This document shows positions 11,645-22,814 of a stretch of DNA of 64,000 nt, one piece after another. The number at the start of each line of letters is the position of its first letter. Position 1 is the first letter of the stretch. The stretch lies in NCBI GenBank assembly GCA_021397845.1, contig JAHSVC010000031.1, positions 2,976,001 through 3,040,000 of the forward strand, read 5' to 3'. Both the position numbers and the translations under genes were made by a program. This DNA comes from Areca catechu (lineage: Eukaryota > Streptophyta > Magnoliopsida > Arecales > Arecaceae). The notes beneath the pieces were generated by a model that was given only the letters and a program-made list of their open reading frames with translations, made no database searches and was not told where the DNA came from.

Positions 11645-13152
11645 TTAAGAGAGACGGACTCAATTTATCCTAGATTATTTGGAAAGGGGAACACCTAAAC
11701 AAACTAGGACCGTGGGAGGGCTAAGAAGCCTCTCGGGACTTGGACGAAAGTGATACTAAAATCCTAAAATAGTAGAACTCTTTTGTTTTAATTTTCTTGG
11801 TGGAGGAACAATGGGATGGTGGTAGGAAAATGAACACTCTAGGACCGAGAACTCACCTTCATAAAGGGACGTCACACCTATAGGCCATCTCACCCACCCC
11901 ACTACATGTAATCTAGGGCGTCCCACCCATCTCACTGCATGCGGAGCCTAGGGCATCGCACCCAAATCGCTACCTGGGGCTGTAAAGGAAAATTCCTAAG
12001 ACTTAGAGGGGGACTCGATGGGAAAGGGATAACTTGGGCCTCGCACCCCTCGATGCTTGCATGGAGCAAAGGAAGTGGGATCTCACACCCCTCGACACCC
12101 GCAGGTGAAGAAAAAATGGGTCTCAGCCCAGAACCAGGACTAGTGGCTAAACCAAAATTCTTATTAATCAATCATTACAAGAGGGGAGGGGGCTTTTATA
12201 TAGAAAAAACAAAACCCCTCAATTACTTAGCCTACAAGCAAACCTAAAATGGAAAATAAATTACATCAAATCCATGCTACATCAAAATTGGTGCTGATCT
12301 GCTCTGAGAAGCATGTTGGCTTGATGAAGTGCTCTGAAAAGTGTGCTACTTTGAAAACTGAGCTGCTTTAAAAATCATGTGGAATCAACTCACGGTTGTG
12401 CACAAAGGGAAAAACGATCTCCACCGAGCACCAGCGGACGACCGGCAGCCGGGAAGCGGGCAGCGGACGGGTCGGTGGACGGCGAGCGGCGGGTGGTGGC
12501 TGCAGGCGAGGTGATGGCACAGGAGTGGCACGACATGCACAGGGCATGCCGTTTTGGCTTCCCACGGTCGTGAGCCCCGGGCACCAGCAAGGACCTCCGG
12601 CGGGCAGCGGATGGCGGCAGGTGGCGGCGGGGCAGGCGACGGAGTGGTGGCACGGCATGCACGAGCGTGTCATTTCATCTTCCCATGGGCGTGGGGCCCG
12701 GGCACCGGCAAGGACCTCCGGCGGCCGGGCATGGGCCGACGGATGGTGGGCGGGCGCCGGTAGCAGGCTGACAATGGCATGCTGCAGCGGCGATCGTGGG
12801 CGACGGTTGGTCTTCCCACGGCCGTCCCTTCGTCTTCTACGGGCGTGGGTGGCGGACGGCCGGTTCTTTGGCAAGAGCAGGGCCAGCGAGCACCGGCGGG
12901 CGGGTCGGCGGTGGTGGCCGGGGTCGGGCAGCCCGGATCTGGGGGGGCGGGGTGGTGGGCTAGGGTTTGGGGATTTTAAAAAATCATGGGAGAAAGATGG
13001 AAGGTGGAATAAGGCTGGGATAAAGCGGGATAAGTTAGGTATAAAGCTGGAATAGTAGGGTAGGTAGAATAACAGAATAGGAGAATTAAAAAAATGCGAG
13101 ATAAATAAGAAAAAATGGAAAAAATATCCGAACCTATACTGGATTGCCATCA
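11645..13152 (-). repeat. Array V, LTR c (complete), joined directly to LTR b
   Basis: It runs 1,508 bp from TGATGGCAATCC at 13152 to a slightly mutated end at 11645. Only 2 bp separate it from LTR b, and there is no PBS or polypurine tract between them. A TATA box lies near 12195 (complement of TTTATATAG). Confidence 0.8.
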
Positions 13153-13155
13153 TTT

Positions 13156-13985
13156 TGATGAGGGATGGACTCGATTTACCCTGGATTATTTGGAAAAGGG
13201 GAACACCTAAATAAACTAGGACCGTGGGAGGGCTAAGAAGCCTCCCGGGACTATGGCAAAACTGATACTAAAATCCTAAAGCAGCTGAATTCTTTTGTTT
13301 TCTATTTTCTTGGTAGGGAACAATGGGATAGAGGGTAGGAAAAATGGACACTCTAGGACTGGGAACTCACCTTCACGGAGAGATGTTGCACCTCTAGGGC
13401 ATCTCACCCACCCCACTACATGTAATCTAGGGCGTCCCACCCATCTAACTACATGTGGAGCCTAGGGCGTCCTATCCAAATCGCTACCTGGGGCCGTAAA
13501 GGAAAATCCCTAAGACCTAGAGGGGGACTCGATAGAAAAGGAGATAACTATGGCCTCGCGCCTCTCGACACTTGCATGGAGTGAAGGAAGTGGGGTCTCA
13601 CACCCCTCAACACCCGCAGGTGAAGGAAAGACGGGCCTCAGCCCAAAACCAAGACCAGTGGCTAAACCAAAAATTCTTATCAATCAATCATTACAAGACG
13701 GGGGCGACTTTATGTAGAAAAAACAAAACCCCTCAATTACTTAGCCTACAAGCATGTTGGCTTGATGAAGTGCTCTGAAAAGTGTGCTGCTTTGAAAACT
13801 GAGCTGCTCCATAAATCGTGCAAAATCAACTCATGGCCATGCATAGAGGGAGGAACGATCTCCGTCGAGCACCGGCGGATGGCCAGCGATCGGGAAGCAG
13901 GCGGCGGACTGGGCCGGTGGACGGCGGGCGGCGGGCTGCAGGTGGGGTGGCAGCACAGGAGAGTTACGGCATGCACAGGCCGTAT
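13156..13985 (-). repeat. Array V, LTR d (truncated)
   Basis: The LTR end (TCCCTCATCA) lies at 13156, 3 bp from LTR c. The sequence follows the other LTRs up to the GC-rich block, then breaks off near 13985, where minus-strand RNase H sequence of element T begins. About the first half of the LTR is missing. Confidence 0.75.
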
Positions 13986-13989
13986 TCCA

Positions 13990-14400
13990 TGTGATCCTTG
14001 GTGATCCAGAGAAGACTTTACTTGGCTCACCACTAATTGAAAATCTGAGAAGACTTTAATCTTTTAAATCCCTAATTCCTCGGTGATCCTAAGTCTTGCC
14101 AAGAGGGCTTCATATTTTGCTTGTTTATTTGAAGCTTGAAAGGAGAAGTGAATGGCATATTCCATGATCTATCCATTGGGGTCTGCTAATATAAGTTCAG
14201 CTCTGCATCTAGTAAAGTTGGAGGCTCCATCCATGTGAAGTACCCACATGGATTCTAAATCTTTTATCATAACTACCTCATCTTCGATCCTTCGTTGACC
14301 GGTTTCTTGGCTCCACAAACATTCAGCTAGAAAGTCAGCAAGTACCTGCACCTTCATTGCCGATCTTGGTTGAAATGTGATGTCGAATTTATCTAGCTTG
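13990..14400 (-). pseudogene. Second (archaeal-type) RNase H domain of element T
   Basis: Tat elements carry an extra RNase H after the usual one. The minus-strand frame shows MKVQVLADFLAE, then WVLHMDGASN (start of the extra RNase H with its catalytic Asp), an AELIL..PNG segment, and after a stop EYAIHFSFQASNKQAKYEALLARL with the YEALL glutamate. KVFSDFQLVVSQVK follows. It ends at a scrambled junction with array V near 13990-14060. The full integrase that should follow is absent. This domain is the main reason for the Tat assignment. Confidence 0.75.
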
Positions 14401-14990
14401 ATGGCCCATTTGGCTATCCTTCCTGAGGTATCAGGACATCAAAAATGACTTTCAAGGGTTGGTCCGTCTCAACACTTCAATGGTGTGGGATTGAAAGTAG
14501 GGATGTAAGCATTTTACTGCAATTACCAGTGAATATATGAGCTTCTGAATTCTAGGATACCTTACTTTGGCTTCATGCAACATCTTGCTAGTGTAGTAGA
14601 TCAACTTTTGTAGGTTGTCGACTCCTTTCCTAATAAGTATTGAGCTGACTGCTTCATCCAAGCAGAAAGGTACAAATAAAGTTTCACCTTCTTGAGGTTT
14701 GGAAAGTAGAGAAGGGCTTTCCAAATACTTTTGTAATTCTTTGAAGATGAGTCAATACTCTTTCGACCATTCAAAACTTCTAGTTTGGCAGAGGGTTTGA
14801 AGAATGGTAGACATCTTTCTGTTGACTGAGAAATGAATTGGCTTAAAGAGGCGATTCTTCCAGTCAGTTGTTGAACCTCTTTCTTACCGGAAGGATGTCT
14901 CATACTTTGGATGGCTAGGATCTTCTTTGGATTGGCCTTTAGTCCTTATTTGGTGATGAGGAATCCTAGGAATTTTTTAGAAGTCACTCC
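14401..14990 (-). pseudogene. RT connection and RNase H remnant (element T)
   Basis: The minus strand from about 14900 reads KKEVQQLTGRIASLSQFIS and STERCLPFF, the connection segment typical of Tat pol. From 14724 it reads LFVPFCLDEAVSSILIRK and IYYTSKMLHEAKVRYP, the RNase H with its YYTSK...A...YP pattern. Frame changes separate the pieces. The order RT, connection, RNase H, second RNase H is intact on this strand, and it continues the N-terminal RT half found on + at 2930-3446. Confidence 0.78.
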
Positions 14991-15298
14991 AAAGGTGAAC
15001 TTGGTCAGATATAGCTTCATCCGATGACATCGCAGGGCATCAAGGATTCTCTAGATCTCTGATGTGATCGGCTTTTTGGAGGATCTTCACGATCAAATCA
15101 TCGACATACACCTCCATGTTCTTCCCAAGTTGCTTTTCAAATACCTTATTGATCAACCTTTGGAAGGTTATCCCGGTGTTCTTTAGTTCAAATGGCATTA
15201 CTTTGTAGCAGTAATGCCCCTTCTCCATTATGAATGTTGTCTTTCATCGTGGGGATCCATTCGTATCTGGTTATATCCAGAGAAAGTATCCATAAAAC
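14990..15298 (-). pseudogene. Reverse transcriptase, second half (element T)
   Basis: It begins on the minus strand with TTTTATGGATAC (the RT's F-MD-FSGYNQIRMDP region, partly frameshifted), then EKGHYCYKVMPFELKN, FQRLINKVF and MEVYVDDLIVK, which holds the YVDD catalytic motif. The first residue needed is exactly the one missing from the plus-strand half that ends at 3446. AAAAC (15294-15298, GTTTT on the minus strand) is the partner of the ATTTT duplication at 3442-3446. Confidence 0.82.
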
Positions 15299-16879
15299 TG
15301 ATGCGGGATGACTCTAAGATTGCTAAATATGTAGAAAAAATAGTAAACTATTTTTTTTGTATTTTTTATAATTTTAATTTGTAGGCTAAATTTCCAAAAT
15401 CAAGTAAAGACTAGCAGAATGAATAGCAATGCAAAGAATCATCATACTCGCAGGCATGCTCATGCAAAATAATAAAAGTCAGGACTTGAGAATTAAGAAA
15501 TTCCTGGTTTAGGATAGCTACCATCAATCAAAATAGAAATTCAGAGTGGGAAGGTTTGTATCAGTCAGAGATTGAAGAACTTGCTGATGAAGGGGTTACA
15601 CAGCTCTCAGATTGATGCTTGGAAGATGAAGCCCTTGGTTCCCGAATCTAAAGGTGATCTGGACCCGATCTGAAGGCAAGGAAAGCATCCTCTAAGGAGG
15701 GGAAACACCTTGGAGATCCTGCAAGCATCAAGGTTAGGCACGAAATAGGTGATCAATGAAAAGAAACAAAATATGAAAGAAAAAATAAGGGAATCAGGGT
15801 TTGGGCTGGTAGCAGGGAAGAAGAAGGAGCTCTTGATTTGGGGCATCTTCAAGGCTTCTCTTCTTGTACGTGGCTGCTGCTTGGAGGCTTGATTTGCTAC
15901 TAGGGCATGGAGAATTCCAAGGAAGGGTGGTCAGCCAAGCAAGAGAACAAGAACCAAACCAAAGAACCACAAAAAACACAAGACACTAGTCTTAAAACAA
16001 TTCAGCAAAATAATATTTCATAAGAGTTGATTGAATACAAGAGGAGAAGGGGTGGGTATTTATAGAGTTCCTATGCCCTCTCCTTATTAGGACTTCAGTC
16101 CTCTCCTAGTTAGGATAGGTTTACAAATTTAAGTGGGAGAAAAACTACACAAGTAACCTATAACAAGGAGTATATAGTTTGCATGAAAATAAAACTAGTT
16201 TTCCTTCTTTCATTTGGACTCTTCCTCTTTGTTTGGACTTGGTCAACCATTAAGGACGCCTCTCCTTGGTGTGTGGGCTTCATTGGTAGTAAGAGTGGGC
16301 AGCCAAGAGGCTAGGGCGCAAGGGCTTTGGGCCCCCTGGAAGCCTGGGATGCCTGGGCTAGCATATACCTAGAATCTTGGTTCTGGGCTGGAATATACCT
16401 GGAATCTTTGTTCTTATGAGCTTAGGCCTGGCATCTGGGCTGATTTCTTTTGGGCTAGGGTGTAGATGGACCTCTGGAATCATGGGTGCCCTGGTCTAGG
16501 AATATGCTCTAGCATCTGGAGAGGAATCTGGGTATCTGAAGAGCATTTGGAGGGCATCTGGAAGGTATCTTGGACCCTAGGGTATCCAATAAGGTCTAAT
16601 AAGATGTTGTAGTGGCCTTTGACTCCTTGATAAGGCCTGGTGGGACTCCAAAATAGGGTATCCTTTTCTATTGTACATGAACTGGACTAATATTTGACTC
16701 ATACTGAAATACAGGACTCAATACCGAACTAGGTTGAGACACAATCAACTAGTCTAACTTATCATAGGACTCAATCTTACTTGCTTACAGAATTGTTACA
16801 CATGACTAAGGTTCTAAAAGTTCTAATCAGTAAACCATATGGGATACAGTGATCTGTATCTGATCCTAGTGCCCCCACA
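15299..16879 (-). repeat. Element B 3' LTR
   Basis: It starts TGTGGGGGCACTAGG at 16879 and ends ATCCCGCATCA at 15299, a length of 1,581 bp. It matches the two separated pieces of the B 5' LTR (3447-3821 and 19842-21053). A TATA box lies near 16058-16066 on the complement (TATAAATA). It carries a glycine/tryptophan-like GC block (16330-16500) but no convincing protein. Confidence 0.87.
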
Positions 16880-16900
16880 AATTCTTCTAGGATGGGAGGA

Positions 16901-16917
16901 ACTCGACCCCTTCGAGT
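16901..16917. other. Hairpin next to the polypurine tract (element B)
   Basis: ACTCGA and TCGAGT arms around a 5-nt loop lie just inside the 3' LTR border, at the same place as in the X family, V, Z and W. Confidence 0.6.
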
Positions 16918-16924
16918 AAGGGTC

Positions 16925-17341
16925 AATTTAGCTCTCTATTGCTCAAGGAGGGTTTGGGTTGAGGCACAGCAGATCCTCACCAGTGCTCCACAAGTTCTCA
17001 GATTCTGGCTGACCTTGCCACCATACCAAATACCTCTGATAGCCTTTATTCTAGGTACTGATGGCTTGATCATCCAGGATTCGCTCACTCCTCCTTTCCT
17101 CACTATTTGGCCGAATTGTATATGGACACTCTGGGATGGGTTCACTCTCAAAGGGATGGATAGGCTCAAGGTGCTCGCTAGGTATCACTGCTTGCTCCAT
17201 ATGCTCTACAAGGTCTGAGATGTTGAAGGTGGAGCTAATACCTAAATCAGGTGGTATCTCTAGCACATAGGCATTGGGTCCAACTATTTTCATTATTCTG
17301 AATGGGCCAGCTTCGCGAGCATGAAATCCCTTTACAATCAC
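16925..17341 (-). pseudogene. Integrase C-terminus with chromodomain remnant (element B)
   Basis: The minus-strand frame from 17341 reads AGPFRIMKIVGPNAYVLEIP and LGISSTFNISDLVEH, then ILDDQ and, after a frameshift, a chromodomain-like YQRYLVWW segment near 17040-16990. It corresponds to the X-family remnant at 5985-6510. No integrase catalytic core precedes it. In intact chromoviruses the chromodomain targets integration to particular chromatin. Confidence 0.72.
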
Positions 17342-17859
17342 ATAATCTTCTGCAAAAATTCTTTATCTTTCTTTTGGGGATTAGCCAAGTTATATATAGT
17401 TCATTACTTATGTTCAATTTTTTGACTAATTTCCTGATGCAAATTCTATGCAGAGGCTAGTGCAGGGTGGATAGATGAATTAGAATTGTGGCTTTATTGG
17501 ACTCATGACTACACCTAATAGACTTGACTAGACATACCTATCAAAGGAAAGTTATTGGACTCTATGGGTCAAGACCTAACACTCTATAGACTCTCTAGGT
17601 TTAATCCTAGCATGGCATGCACATGAAAATTACTATGGACTCCAAGCAAATTTCATAAGGTATGCCAGAAGTAATATGCAAACCGAACATGTGCAATGAA
17701 TATATGCATTATGCTTACCTCTATAAAATACAGGTGAATGATTAAAGAAATATAAGAAAAGGCAGGAAATATGAGGTGGATTCTGGGTTAGTTTGGAGGG
17801 GTAGAAAGTAAGAAAAGGGTTCAAGGTTGATTGGATATAATAAGATGTAAGAAGGGGTG

Positions 17860-18300
17860 TCAGGGATTAAATCTAGACTAATAAGATTGACCCTATGGGA
17901 TTGATGTATATCTAATGGGTTGGCATAATAGAAGGATGGGTTACAAATTTCAGGGAAGAGATTGTTTATGGGAACTATAGGGTGGGATTCTTCATAAGGA
18001 TAATGATAAGCTAAATCCTTAATAAAGTCATCTGGCTCAAGAAATTTAGGACTGGGCTCTATACTGGAGCTTTCATCTAGTGGCTCCTCTGGGAAGAGTC
18101 TAATAGTAGAGTTGGGTACCTCATCCTTTAACTGCTCTTCCTCTACAGTCTGGATGTGGTCAGGGTCTACTAGGTCAACTGATCTTGGTTGGCTTCTACC
18201 TGGGCACCTATTGGGTCAACTAATTCTAAGTCTTCTATAGAAACACCTCTTCTTTTTCCTTATACTCCTCCACTAAGCTTGGGTCGACCTTATATCTCCT
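17860..18300 (-). pseudogene. Conserved polymerase-replacing ORF (element B)
   Basis: I do not recognise the protein, but a long stop-free minus-strand frame (about 18160 to 17870) reads VEEEQLKDE, FPEEPLDES, EPDDFIKDLAYHYPYEE and VPINNLFPEI. It lines up without gaps of note with the X-family ORF (VEEHLKKEN, KDLTYLVQYPQED, VSIEDLFPKI). The two elements differ strongly in non-coding DNA, so keeping this frame suggests past selection. Position is the same in both: after gag and before the integrase C-terminus. Confidence 0.55.
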
Positions 18301-18339
18301 CTTCAATGTCATTCTGCTGAACCAATGAGCTGGTAAGAG

Positions 18340-18715
18340 GAGGTTGGCTAAGGAAAATTAATTAATACTATATTCAAATCTAGGGGTATTAATCCTATAA
18401 GGTTCAGGTCGACTGAGGGTTGTGGATTACTACTGGGTTCATATCTAGGGACTATGGACTCCTGGGGCTCATAGGACACGGGTTCAACCCTATGGGTCTT
18501 GTCTAGGGTTCCTAACTGATCTCTTACCTGGTCTAACCTATGGGTTGTTTGGTTATTTGATTGGATCATTAGGTCTAATCTATTATTTATTTGGATAAGC
18601 TGGGTTTGGGTTGGGTTTGGGTATTGGTTTGGTCATACTTGTGAATCATATGGGCAAATTGGTCCATTATGGTCTTCATGAAAGCTTCAAACTTGGGGTC
18701 ATGGTTGAATTAGGT
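18340..18715 (-). pseudogene. gag: Chromovirus-type gag N-terminal remnant (element B)
   Basis: The minus strand near 18700 reads HDPKFEAFMKTIMDQFAHMIHKYDQT, the counterpart of the X-family gag start (FETFMRLMNDQFALTNNKFDR). A short open frame (18348-18569) continues with a polar segment containing YEPQES and PRYEPSS. The central gag region seen in the X family is missing or unrecognisable. B therefore looks even more reduced than X. Confidence 0.5.
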
Positions 18716-19841
18716 TTGGGCTTAGACTGACTTTAATGGACTCCTGACCTGGTGGTCATGCAAACTAACAAACAATCAAGGAGGAATGAATGCAGCAAAG
18801 CATGCAAAGGGTTAGTCTAATAATCTAGGGTTTGCTAGACCTAGAGCCAAAACTTAATGGGTCTACTCAACTTACAATTAACCCAGTAGCTAATCCTTCC
18901 ACTGGCCAGGTAGGGGGTGGGGTGGTGGGAGGCTCCCCCTGCTTGTCAAAGGATCCTAATTATAAACCACCAGTCTACTTAGGTCGTTTGACTCTGGACC
19001 CCCAGTCTTAGACACCAGTTTTTAGTAATAGCCATAGGATTAAATGTACTAGTTGGCCCACACGGTTTAGACCCGACCTGTTGGCTGTCACCTAGCCCTC
19101 TATGGCAAATTAAGTCTAATTAATTTTAATTTATGCTTGGGTCAATATGATGATGTTTTGGGCCCAGGACAGGGGATGAAATCCTGCCTTGATGTTAGAT
19201 AGCAATTACCCTTAAGATTATGTTAAAGAGATGATGGCAATCGATGGTCCTGATGCAATCTAAAACAACCAAAAAATAAAAATATTTTGTGTATTTTATA
19301 AGGTTGCAAATTAGGTTTAGGTTGATTAGGTTAGCAAACAAATTGGGCTTGGGATTGGGGTGCATGGCAGTCGGTTAGGTTTGGTTGAGTCAAGTGTGTA
19401 GAGTTCAAAGAATTTTGAGATTTAGGGTTCAGATTAATACAGTGTTTGACATGGATTCTAATGTATAAAAAAATCAAAAAAGTTCTAGGACAGAGGATGG
19501 ATGGTGTTAATGACCTCTACCTAATTTGATGTAAAAAGAAGATCAGATGATGATGAAAATCTTAAAGTTTTCAGACTGATGCAGAAATCTCAGGTTTTCA
19601 GTTAGGGTTCCTATGATGCCAAATTTTAGAACTTTTAGCTTTTTGTGAAATTAATTAAAATTATGATAAAAAAAAGGACAACACAGAGAACAATTCATTC
19701 AAATTTCACAAAAAAATAAAATTTCTAGATGGTCGAAATCAGATAAAAACAGACACCTAATGCAGCTAGTAGGATGCAGAAATTAGGGTTTGTGATCCTA
19801 ATGCAGATAAATGTTATCTTAAACCTGCTCTGATACCAAAC
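18716..19841 (-). other. Element B leader with PBS, non-coding
   Basis: Between the gag start and the 5' LTR lie about 1.1 kb without a believable ORF. At its upstream end (19826-19841 on the complement) is GTTTGGTATCAGAGC, matching the initiator tRNA-Met 3' end. The blocks around 18900-19120 (GGAGGCTCCCCCTGC and TTAAGTCTAATTAATTTTAAT) also occur in the X-family leader, which shows common ancestry. Confidence 0.7.
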
Positions 19842-21053
19842 TGATGCGAGACAACTCTAAGATTGCTAAATATGCAGAAAAGAATAGTAAACTATTTTTT
19901 TGTATTTTTCTATAATTTTAATTTGCAGGCTAAATTTCCAAAATCAAGTAAAGACTAGCAGGATTAATAGCAATGAAAGAATCATCATAATCGCAGGCAT
20001 GCTCATGCAAAATAATAAAAGTCAGGATCCAAGAATTGAGAAATTCCTGGCTTAGAATAGCTAACCTTCAATCAAAATAGAAATTAAGAGTGGGAAGGTT
20101 TGTACCAGTCAGAGATTGAAGAACTTGTTGATGAAGGGGTCACACAGCTCTCAAATTGATGATGGAAGATGAAGCCCTTGGTTCCCAAATTTGAAGGCGA
20201 TCTGGACCCAGTTTGAAGGCAAGGAAAGCCTCCTCTGGGGAGGGGAAACACCTCGGGGATCCTGCCAGCATTAAGGTTAGGCACAAAATAGGTGATCAAT
20301 GAAAAGAAACAAAATATGAAAGAAAGACATGGGGAATTAGGGTTAGGGCTGGCAGCAGGGAAGAAAAAGGAGCTCTTGATCTAGGGAATCTTCAAGGCTT
20401 CTCTTCTTGGACATGGCTGCTACTTGGAGGCTTGATTTGCTGCTAGGGCATGGAGAATTCCATGGAAAGGTGGTCGGCCAAGCAAGAGAACAAAGAACCA
20501 AACCAAAGAACCAAAAAGAACACATGACACCAGTCTTAAAATAATTCAACAGAATAATATTTCATAAGAGTTGATTGAATACAAGAGGAGGAGGGGTGGG
20601 ATATTTATAAAGTTTCCATGCCCTCTTTTTTTTAGGACTTCAGCTCTCTCCTAGTTAGAATAGGTTTACACAATTTAAGTGGGAGAAAAACTACACAAGT
20701 AACTTAAAACTAAAAGTACAAAGTTTGCATGAAAATAAAACTAGTTTTCATTCTTTCATTTGGACTCTTCCTCCTTGTTTGGACTTAGTCAACCATTAAG
20801 GATGCCTCTCCATGGTGTGTGGGCTTCATGGGCAGTAAGAGTGGGTGGCCAAGAGGCTAGGGAGCTTGGGCTTTGGGCCCCCTGGAAGCCTGGGATGCCT
20901 GGGCTAGCATATACCTGGAATCTTGGTTCTGGGCTGGATTATACCTAGAATCTTGGTTCTTATGAGCTTGGGCCTAGCACCTAGGCTGATTTCTTTTGGA
21001 CTGGGGTGCAGATGGACCTCTGGAATCATAGGTTCCCTGGTCTGGGAATATGC
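19842..21053 (-). repeat. Element B 5' LTR, remaining 1.2 kb
   Basis: This minus-strand LTR runs from GCATATTCCC (21053) to its end (TCGCATCA at 19842), directly followed by the PBS. It corresponds to positions from about 371 to the end of the B 3' LTR. The missing first 375 bp are on the plus strand at 3447-3821, so the LTR was split by the X insertion and then separated by inversion. Confidence 0.85.
21049..21053. repeat. Target-site duplication GCATA (right copy, inverted)
   Basis: TATGC on the plus strand directly precedes the TGGTGCGGGC start of the X-family 5' LTR. It pairs with GCATA at 3817-3821. In a normal insertion the two copies would lie in the same orientation. Confidence 0.85.
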
Positions 21054-21523
21054 TGGTGCGGGCACCAGGGCGAAAAGAAATCGATAGGTTGAATCCACAT
21101 CCTTGTGGATCACCTGTGCATAAAATCCTGAACCCAAACCCTATTTATCATGTAAATATTTATTTTAAATTTTATTATTTTGGTTTAGTTAGGGTAAACC
21201 CTTTTTATCAATTGTAATCAGGGTTTGTTTATTTTGGGGTAAAACCCTTTTACCAAGTTGAGTCGAAACCCTCATTGAGTCAAACCCTATTTACACAATT
21301 GGGATCTTAATGGTCCAATTTAATTAGTCCTTTTTACAAACTTTAATTAGGTTTTTCTTTGAAAGCCTAATTAAGTATGGTTGGTTCAATTAGTTATTAG
21401 TTGGTTAAATCATGTGGTAGTTATTCATTGAGTCCATGTAATTAGTTGAGTTATTGAGTCCTTTATTACAAGAAGGGACCCAAGACAACATCCCATGTGC
21501 ATCCATTGAAGACTCAAGACAAC

Positions 21524-22814
21524 CGATGGGGACATCAAAACCCATCCGGTTTTTCTTTTTTTTCCTTTTTTTTTTTAGTTTAAATTTCTATCCCCACTAT
21601 TCTACCTACACCCACTATTCCAATTTTATTCCATACTTATTCCTGACTTATCCTTCTATTTTTCCTGTCATCTTCTTCCTCCATTCATCGCCCAGATCCA
21701 AGCCCCATTTCCTCCATTCCTAGCCGATGATCACCATCGATGCCCGCTAAGGCCACCGACACCCGTCGCCCATCCCATCGACATGCTGCCTTGATCCCCG
21801 ACACACACCGGAGAGCCCGAGCAGACGGAACCGTGCCCTCCTCTCCCTGTATCTATGCCGCCCGTGCCCGTGATGCATCCCCATCTCCGCGCCCAATGCC
21901 CCTCCACCCGGAGTCGTCTCTAGCCGCCATTGATGCCGATCAGATCCTGCTAGATCCGTCGACCAATCCGCCATCCGCCTCACCCACGAGCATCACCAAC
22001 CGCCTCATCCAAATCATCGATTTCACCATCCCCGGCCCCATGCCATCGCAACCATCCCCCAGGATCCGCCGACCCATTCGCCCTTCACCTCACCTGCGAG
22101 CTCAACATCGAGGTCCACGTCCTCCACCCTTTTGGTTGATCCCCTGTTCCACAGTCACTAGAGAAGGATTTGCATAGATCCTGATGCAGAAACAACTCTG
22201 CACGGATCTCAAAGCTACTGGTTTAGGATTAAAAAATAATAATAATAAATAAATAATAAATAAAAATTTTCATGTATGGGTCATAAATTTTGTAAGCCTA
22301 TATAAAGGCATCCCCTCTTGTATTTGGAAGCTAGTGAAGAATAAAATGAGTTTTAAGAATTTTTTTTTTTCGCCTCCGCATGGGGAGGTGAGAGGCCCAA
22401 TAGTGTTCGCCCCCGCATGGGCGAGGAGGGTCAGAGCCCAATAGTGTTGCCTTCATTCTCTAAGAACGTCGACCTCCGTGAGGGAGTGGGTGTGAGGCCC
22501 ATTTTGCCTTCGCCTTCGAGCATCGAGGGGTGTGAGACCCTATGCATTTGTGAGGGAGTGGGTGTGAGGCCCGTCTTGCCTTTGCCTTCGGGTATCGAGG
22601 GGTGTGAGGCCCCAGTTTTGTTTTTATCCTTCGGGACATCGAGGGGTGTAAGGCCCTATGTCTTCACTTTCGAGCGTTGAGCGTTGTGAGGCCCCAGTTT
22701 GCCGTTGTCCTTCGGGACATCGAGGGATGTGAGGCCCTGGTTATCCCCTTCTTGACCTTAATCTTAGGAGACTTCTCAGCTCTCAGACGATCCTCCTAGA
22801 CTAGTCCCACATTA
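21524..22814 (+). repeat. Element Z 5' LTR
   Basis: It starts CGATGGGGACATC (first T mutated to C) and ends CCCACATTA. A T-rich start is followed by a GC-rich block (21720-22130), a CA/AT-rich simple repeat near 22230, the TATA box TATATAAAGG near 22298, and about eight leader repeats containing GTGTGAGGCCC (22385-22745). An open frame at 21740-22177 is Pro/Ala/Arg-rich and is probably a composition effect. Confidence 0.85.

Noticed and set aside
12368..13153. Long GC-rich open frames in array V (261 codons on minus, 219 on plus, others at 9229-9730)
   Set aside because: They overlap on both strands and in several frames inside LTRs, are Arg/Ala/Pro/Gly-rich, and are open because GC-rich DNA has few stops. 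The four LTR copies do not keep one frame.
1..15298. T halves (plus strand up to 3446, minus strand 13990-15298) as two independent Tat elements
   Set aside because: The break is at the same RT residue on both sides, with matching 5-bp duplications and B LTR ends. One element broken by insertion and inversion is simpler.
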